NCBI GenBank assembly: GCA_937952345.1
Contig: CALFYN010001193.1
Span: forward strand, 1-11,122
Direction of reading: 5' to 3'
DNA: 11,122 nt
DNA from: an uncultured Acidobacteriota bacterium
GTDB taxonomy: Bacteria > Acidobacteriota > Terriglobia > Bryobacterales > Bryobacteraceae
Every line of letters begins with the position of its first letter. Positions within the stretch are counted from its first letter, which is position 1. Positions 7,183 through 11,122 of the stretch are shown piece by piece. Below the pieces are notes generated by a model. The model saw only the letters and a list, made by a program, of their open reading frames with translations. It did not search any database and was not told where the DNA came from. Both the position numbers and the translations under genes were made by a program.

Positions 7183-8217
7183 TCAGGTGTTGCGGCGGCG
7201 CAGGTCGACGGCGAAGGCATCGAGGGCGATGCCCTTCTGGATGTTGCGGCGGGCGAACTCGACGAGCTCATCGACGCGCTCGACGGCGGCTTCGAGCCAC
7301 TCGAAGCTGGTGCGCACGGCGATGGGCTGCAGCTTCGCGGTGAGGTCTGAGTTGCGGCGTGCCGGCGAGCCTTCGCGCAGCAGGAGGATGTCCTCCAACA
7401 GGCCGTAGAGGATCAGCAGGTACGTGTCGAGCTTCTCGGTCTTGCTGGCGGAGATGGTTTCGGAGTGCTTCACCCAACCGGAGAACTTCTCGATGCCGCT
7501 GGCTACTTCGAGCAAGGCCACCATGCGCTGGCGGCGCTTGTCCCATGCCTCGATGTCCAGCGTAACGGCGAGCCCCGGCGCTCCGGCGGCGAGAGTGACG
7601 CGGCGCTCGGTGGGGCTCCATCCGCGCGAACGGGCGAAGGCGGCCATCTCTTCCTCGGTAAGTGCATTGAGGTGGAAGATGAGCGACCGCGAGCGGATGG
7701 TGGGCAGCAGGTCATAGACGTTCTGCGCGGTGAGGATCAGGATCAGGTGATCGGGCGGTTCCTCGGTGATCTTGAGCAGCGAGTTGGCGGCCTGTTCATT
7801 GGCGCGATCGAGGTGGTCGATGAGGAACACACGGTAGCGCCCCTTGATCGGGGCGAACTGCGCGCGGTCCTTGAGCAGGCGCATCTGCTGAATCGAGATC
7901 TGGCGCAGCGGCCCATCGGGCGGGAAGGTGATGAAGTCCGGGTGCGAGGAGTAGAGCAACGGATCGTCGGCGCGCTTGTCGGAGGGAAGCTTCTCGCGCT
8001 CTGCAAGGTGCTCCACCTTCTCGGGCAGGCTCAGGTCATCGAGCTCGATCTTCTCCGCATCGCCCAGCAGCGCGGCGGCGAAGCGCCGGGCGAGCGTGGC
8101 CTTGCCGACTCCCTCACTGCCGGCGAGCAGGATGGTCTGCGGGATGCGGTCATTGCGGATCATGTTGGCGAGCGCCTCGGCGACCGCGGCGTTGCCGTAG
8201 AAGTTGGGAAAACTCAT
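7183..8217 (-). CDS. holB: DNA polymerase III delta' subunit, cysteine-free
   Basis: Clamp-loader subunit of 344 residues. It helps load the beta sliding clamp at replication forks, with the tau/gamma and delta subunits. AAA+ features in order: FYGNAAVAEALANMI (6-20), a P-loop G33-S-E-G-V-G-K39-A (K followed by A, as is common in delta'), HPDF (92-95), the degenerate Walker B VFLIDHLDRAN (130-140), NSLLKITEEPP (145-155) and the R175-S-R-S178 segment equivalent to the SRC motif. The C-terminal half (about 240-344) is helical, as expected for the collar domain. The zinc-binding four-cysteine module that usually precedes HPDF is absent, and the whole protein contains no cysteine. The start ATG overlaps the kinase stop (ATGA, 8214-8217), indicating translational coupling. 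A GGAG lies about 10 nt upstream. The identification is firm on motifs and length. Confidence 0.88.
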   Translation of the reverse strand: MSFPNFYGNAAVAEALANMIRNDRIPQTILLAGSEGVGKATLARRFAAALLGDAEKIELDDLSLPEKVEHLAEREKLPSDKRADDPLLYSSHPDFITFPPDGPLRQISIQQMRLLKDRAQFAPIKGRYRVFLIDHLDRANEQAANSLLKITEEPPDHLILILTAQNVYDLLPTIRSRSLIFHLNALTEEEMAAFARSRGWSPTERRVTLAAGAPGLAVTLDIEAWDKRRQRMVALLEVASGIEKFSGWVKHSETISASKTEKLDTYLLILYGLLEDILLLREGSPARRNSDLTAKLQPIAVRTSFEWLEAAVERVDELVEFARRNIQKGIALDAFAVDLRRRNT

Positions 8218-9386
8218 GCGTTCATGGCTCCGGCGAGCGTCTCGGAAAGCTGCGCCAGCCGGTAGGGTTTCTGGAGGAAGGCTTTGGCTCCGGCATCGAG
8301 CAGGGCGTCGACGCCGGGATCCTGGCTGTAGCCGCTGGTGATGATGACGCGGGCGCGCGGGTTCTCAAGGCGGAGTTGCTCGAAGACGGCCTTGCCGCTG
8401 AGGTCGGGCATGATGAGATCGACGATGACGAGATCGATGTCGCGGGCGCGGCGCTTATAGTAATCGACGGCTTCGGTGGCCGAGCCGAGACAGATGGCGT
8501 GATAGCCGAGTGTCTTGAGCATGCGCGCGGCCACCTGGCGGACGAACTCCTCGTCATCGACGACGAGCACGGAGCCTTTGCCTCGCGCCGGGGCCGCGGC
8601 TGCCGCCTGGGGTTCGACGGCGGTGCGATCGATGGCGGCGGGCAGCAGGATGTCGAAGCGCGTGCCGTGCTGGTTGTCCTGGCGCAGTTCGATGCGGCCG
8701 CCGCCGGCGCGGACGATGGTCTGCACGACCGTGAGTCCCATGCCCGTGCCTTTATCGGGGCTTTTGGTGGTGAAGAACGGTTCGAAGATCCTTTCGCGCA
8801 AGTGGTCGGGAATGCCGACGCCGGTGTCGCTGACGGAGATCCTGACGAAGCCGTCGTCATCGGCAGTGGACAGGCGCAGGAAGCCGCCATCGGGCATGGC
8901 GTCGCGGGCGTTGAGCGCGAGGTTGAGGAAGACCTGGAACAACTGGCTGGGGTCGCCCATGATGTGCGGCGATGCGGCGGCGAAATCCGATTCGAGGCGG
9001 ATGCCCTTGTCGATGGTGTGCTTGAGCAGGGCCTGCACCTCGGCGAGCGTGTGATGGATGTCCACCTTCTCGCGTTTGGGCAGGCCTTTGCGGGCAAAGC
9101 CCAGCAAGCGTCCGGTAAGGTGCGAGGCGCGGTCGGCCGCATTCTCGATGACGTCGAGGGCTTCGAGGATTTGCGGGGAAGCGCCCGGCTCTTCGCGCAA
9201 GAGACTGACATAGCCGAGAATCGCGGTGAGCAGGTTGTTGAAGTCGTGGGCTACTCCCCCGGCGAGCGAGCCGATGGCGAGCAGCTTTTGCGACTGGCTC
9301 AACTGCGCTTCGAGTTCGGCGATGCGGTTGCGCAACGACTCCACCTCGCTGGCCTGTAGGCGAGATGCAGTTACCGAGTCCGGCAT
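8214..9386 (-). CDS. Hybrid histidine kinase without sensor domain (HisKA-HATPase-REC)
   Basis: Cytoplasmic signalling protein of 390 residues that should autophosphorylate on histidine and pass the phosphate to its own receiver. Residues 5-37 form a short coiled coil. The HisKA H-box is VAHDFNNLL with His47. The ATPase domain has an N-box N155-L-A-L-N159, a G1 box DTGVGI (187-192), an F-box FEPFFTTK (201-208) and a G2 box GTGMGL (213-218). An alanine/proline-rich linker (about 255-268) leads to a receiver with the D277-D278 pair, phosphoacceptor Asp323 (IVDLIMPD), Thr350 and Lys373. There is no transmembrane segment, PAS, GAF or other input domain, and no DNA-binding output. It may be activated by a partner protein through the coiled coil. 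A good AAGGGAAG ribosome site (9388-9395) precedes the ATG. It lies 24 nt after clpC and overlaps holB by 4 nt. The architecture is clear, the signal unknown. Confidence 0.9.
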   Translation of the reverse strand: MPDSVTASRLQASEVESLRNRIAELEAQLSQSQKLLAIGSLAGGVAHDFNNLLTAILGYVSLLREEPGASPQILEALDVIENAADRASHLTGRLLGFARKGLPKREKVDIHHTLAEVQALLKHTIDKGIRLESDFAAASPHIMGDPSQLFQVFLNLALNARDAMPDGGFLRLSTADDDGFVRISVSDTGVGIPDHLRERIFEPFFTTKSPDKGTGMGLTVVQTIVRAGGGRIELRQDNQHGTRFDILLPAAIDRTAVEPQAAAAAPARGKGSVLVVDDEEFVRQVAARMLKTLGYHAICLGSATEAVDYYKRRARDIDLVIVDLIMPDLSGKAVFEQLRLENPRARVIITSGYSQDPGVDALLDAGAKAFLQKPYRLAQLSETLAGAMNA

Positions 9387-9387
9387 A

Positions 9388-9395
9388 CTTCCCTT
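9388..9395 (-). promoter_or_regulatory. Ribosome binding site of the hybrid kinase gene
   Basis: AAGGGAAG on the minus strand directly precedes the ATG at 9386 and lies inside the 24-nt gap after clpC. It supports the short N-terminus chosen, so no sensor domain is missed upstream. Confidence 0.65.
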
Positions 9396-9410
9396 CTGTA
9401 GCGGGCGAGT

Positions 9411-11122
9411 CTAGAAAATGTACAGCGGTGTTCCGGGCTCGGGTTCGGTGGGCGGCACCGTGACCTCCGCCTGTTCCTTGATCTGGCGAACGAACAGCCC
9501 GGTGTCGCTGAGGTAGACCTCAAGTTCGGCGGGCTTGGGTAGCGAACCCTGAATGAGCGCTTCGGAGAGCGGATCCTCGACGTACTTCTGCAAGGCGCGG
9601 CGCAGCGGGCGAGCGCCGTAACTGCGGTCGGTGCAGGTCTTCTCGAGGATGTACTTGGCGGCATCGGTGGCGAGCCGGATGGTGAGCTGCTTCGGCACCA
9701 GGTTCACGTTGATCTGTTCCACCATCAGGTTGATGATCTGGAGCAGATCTTCGTCACCGAGGGGATTGAACAGAATCGTCTCGTCGAGACGGTTGAGGAA
9801 CTCCGGATTGAAGGCGCGCTTGACTTCGGCCATGACCTGCTCTTCGACGCGGGGGGCCATGCCTTCGCCGACGGGGGCGGCGAAGCCCATCGGCGTTTTG
9901 CGGTCGAGGAACCGCGCACCGAGGTTCGAAGTCATGATGATGATGGTGTTCTTGAAGTCGACGGTGTTGCCGAGCCCATCGGTGAGCTGGCCGTCTTCGA
10001 AGACCTGCAGCAGGATGTTGTAGACATCCGGGTGGGCCTTCTCGATTTCGTCGAGCAAGATCACCGAGTAGGGCGAGCGCTTGACACGTTCGGTGAGCTG
10101 GCCGCCCTCTTCATAGCCGACATAGCCGGGAGGCGAACCGATCAACTTCGACACGGAGTGCTTCTCCATGAACTCGGACATGTCGAAGCGGATGAGCGAT
10201 TTTTCGCTGCCGAAGAGGAATTCGGCCAGGGCGCGGGCGACTTCGGTTTTGCCGACGCCGGTGGGTCCGAGGAAGAGGAAGCTACCCGATGGGCGCTTGG
10301 GCGACTTGAGGCCGGCGCGCGATCGGCGGATGGAGCGGGCGAGCGCGCTGATGGCCTTGTTCTGGCTGATGACGCGCTTGTGGAGTTCTTCTTCGATGCG
10401 GAGGAGTTTCGACACTTCCTCTTCGCGGATGGCGGTCATAGGTACGCCGGTCCAGCGTGCGACGACGTCTTCGATGTCGTCCTTGGTGACTACGCCGGTA
10501 GACGTGTCGTCGAGGTTGTACTTCTCGCGCAACTGGCGGAGATTTTCGCGCTCGCGGCGTTCTTCGTCGGAGTAGAAGCGCGCTTTTTCGAACTCGTGGT
10601 TGGCGATGGCGTTTTCCATGCGGTGCACGATGAACTTGATGCGCTTCTGGATTTCGGAGACTTCGCTGGGCACGGTGGTCTGGCGCAGCTTGATGCGTGC
10701 GCCGGCTTCATCGATGAGATCGATGGCCTTGTCGGGCAGGAAGCGATCGGGGATGAAGCGGGAGCTGGAGTGGACAGCCGATTCCACGGCTTCGTCGGTG
10801 TACGCGACGGCGTGGAATTTCTCATACCGCTCTTTGATTCCGAACAGGATCTTGATGGCGTCGGATTCGCTGGGCGGCGGAACCTTGACGGCCTGGAAGC
10901 GGCGCTCGAGGGAACGATCCTTCTCGATGGACTTGCGATACTCGCCGGGCGTGGTTGCGCCAATACACTGGATCTCACCGCGGGAGAGCGCGGGCTTGAG
11001 GATATTGGCCGCATCGAGCGAGCCTTCGGCGGAGCCGGCGCCGACGAGCGTGTGCAACTCATCAATGAAGATGATGGCGTTCTGATTTTCCATCAGCTCT
11101 TTCATGATGGTTTTGAGGCGCT
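9411..11122 (-). CDS. clpC: ClpC-like AAA+ unfoldase, C-terminal 570 residues (cut by window end)
   Basis: Hsp100 ATPase that unfolds proteins and feeds them to ClpP. The frame stays open to base 11122 (first full codons read RLKTI), so the N-domain and first P-loop lie outside. Positions count from the first in-window Met at 11105. D1 Walker B is IIFIDELH (11-18), and the D1 arginine fingers are at R68-R69. A UVR-like coiled M-region (about 150-185), typical of ClpC rather than ClpB, follows. D2 has P-loop G280-PTGVGKT, Walker B VILLDE (348-353), pore block GSPPGYVGYEEGG, TSNLG (392-396) and arginine finger R439. A PMGF loop (405-408) fits the ClpP-docking tripeptide (L/I/VGF in relatives). 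The tail after about 540 is acidic and proline-rich and ends in TPLYIF. It is the first visible gene of the operon. The ClpC family is secure; the adaptor and targets are unknown. Confidence 0.92.
   Translation of the reverse strand, partial: RLKTIMKELMENQNAIIFIDELHTLVGAGSAEGSLDAANILKPALSRGEIQCIGATTPGEYRKSIEKDRSLERRFQAVKVPPPSESDAIKILFGIKERYEKFHAVAYTDEAVESAVHSSSRFIPDRFLPDKAIDLIDEAGARIKLRQTTVPSEVSEIQKRIKFIVHRMENAIANHEFEKARFYSDEERRERENLRQLREKYNLDDTSTGVVTKDDIEDVVARWTGVPMTAIREEEVSKLLRIEEELHKRVISQNKAISALARSIRRSRAGLKSPKRPSGSFLFLGPTGVGKTEVARALAEFLFGSEKSLIRFDMSEFMEKHSVSKLIGSPPGYVGYEEGGQLTERVKRSPYSVILLDEIEKAHPDVYNILLQVFEDGQLTDGLGNTVDFKNTIIIMTSNLGARFLDRKTPMGFAAPVGEGMAPRVEEQVMAEVKRAFNPEFLNRLDETILFNPLGDEDLLQIINLMVEQINVNLVPKQLTIRLATDAAKYILEKTCTDRSYGARPLRRALQKYVEDPLSEALIQGSLPKPAELEVYLSDTGLFVRQIKEQAEVTVPPTEPEPGTPLYIF

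Noticed and set aside
8376..9359. A 327-codon plus-strand open frame opposite the kinase
   Set aside because: It is a mirror of the HisKA/HATPase/receiver coding frame with low-complexity Asp/Gly/Ala composition and no family signal.
1..11122. CRISPR array, insertion sequence, tRNA or prophage signals
   Set aside because: No regular direct repeats, transposase or integrase motifs, terminal inverted repeats or tRNA-like folds were found on either strand.

Overview
All nine protein-coding genes lie on the minus strand, so transcription runs from high to low coordinates. The sequence is GC-rich. The gene content is a ClpC-type chaperone, delta' clamp-loader subunit and TyrRS next to secreted enzymes of the neutral-ceramidase-like, sorbosone-dehydrogenase-like and CBM9-like families. 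This mix is familiar from soil Acidobacteriota of the Bryobacter/Solibacter type. That placement is an inference from family content, not a proven taxonomy.

Layout from upstream to downstream: (1) a ClpC-like AAA+ ATPase, cut by the window end at 11122, with its stop at 9411; (2) a sensorless hybrid histidine kinase with a receiver domain (9386-8214); (3) holB, DNA polymerase III delta' (8217-7183), overlapping the kinase by an ATGA; (4) a ceramidase-like lipoprotein (7159-5900); (5) an exported sorbosone-dehydrogenase-like beta-propeller (5879-4698); (6) a CBM9-like secreted protein starting with GTG directly after the previous stop codon (4697-3939); (7) a polytopic GT-C-like membrane protein (3935-2589). 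Gaps between these seven genes are 24, -4, 23, 20, 0 and 3 nt. They look like one long operon, and it ends at a strong hairpin-plus-T-run terminator (about 2546-2584). A separate transcription unit follows: (8) a large secreted HEYGH zinc metallopeptidase with a CARDB tail (2424-406), preceded by a 164-nt leader region with an AC-rich stretch and a strong ribosome binding site, and followed by a hairpin at 341-373. Last is (9) the N-terminal 93 codons of tyrS (279-1), cut by the window start.

The operon's first half is cytoplasmic quality control, signalling and replication. Its second half is envelope or periplasmic and deals with lipid-, sugar- or glycan-like substrates. No mobile element, CRISPR array, tRNA, rRNA or clear sign of recent transfer was seen. 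No obviously new defence or mobile system is present. The points most worth a second look are the ceramidase-like protein lacking the catalytic serine, the cysteine-free delta' subunit, the orphan hybrid kinase coupled to holB, and the unusual domain mix of the secreted metallopeptidase.
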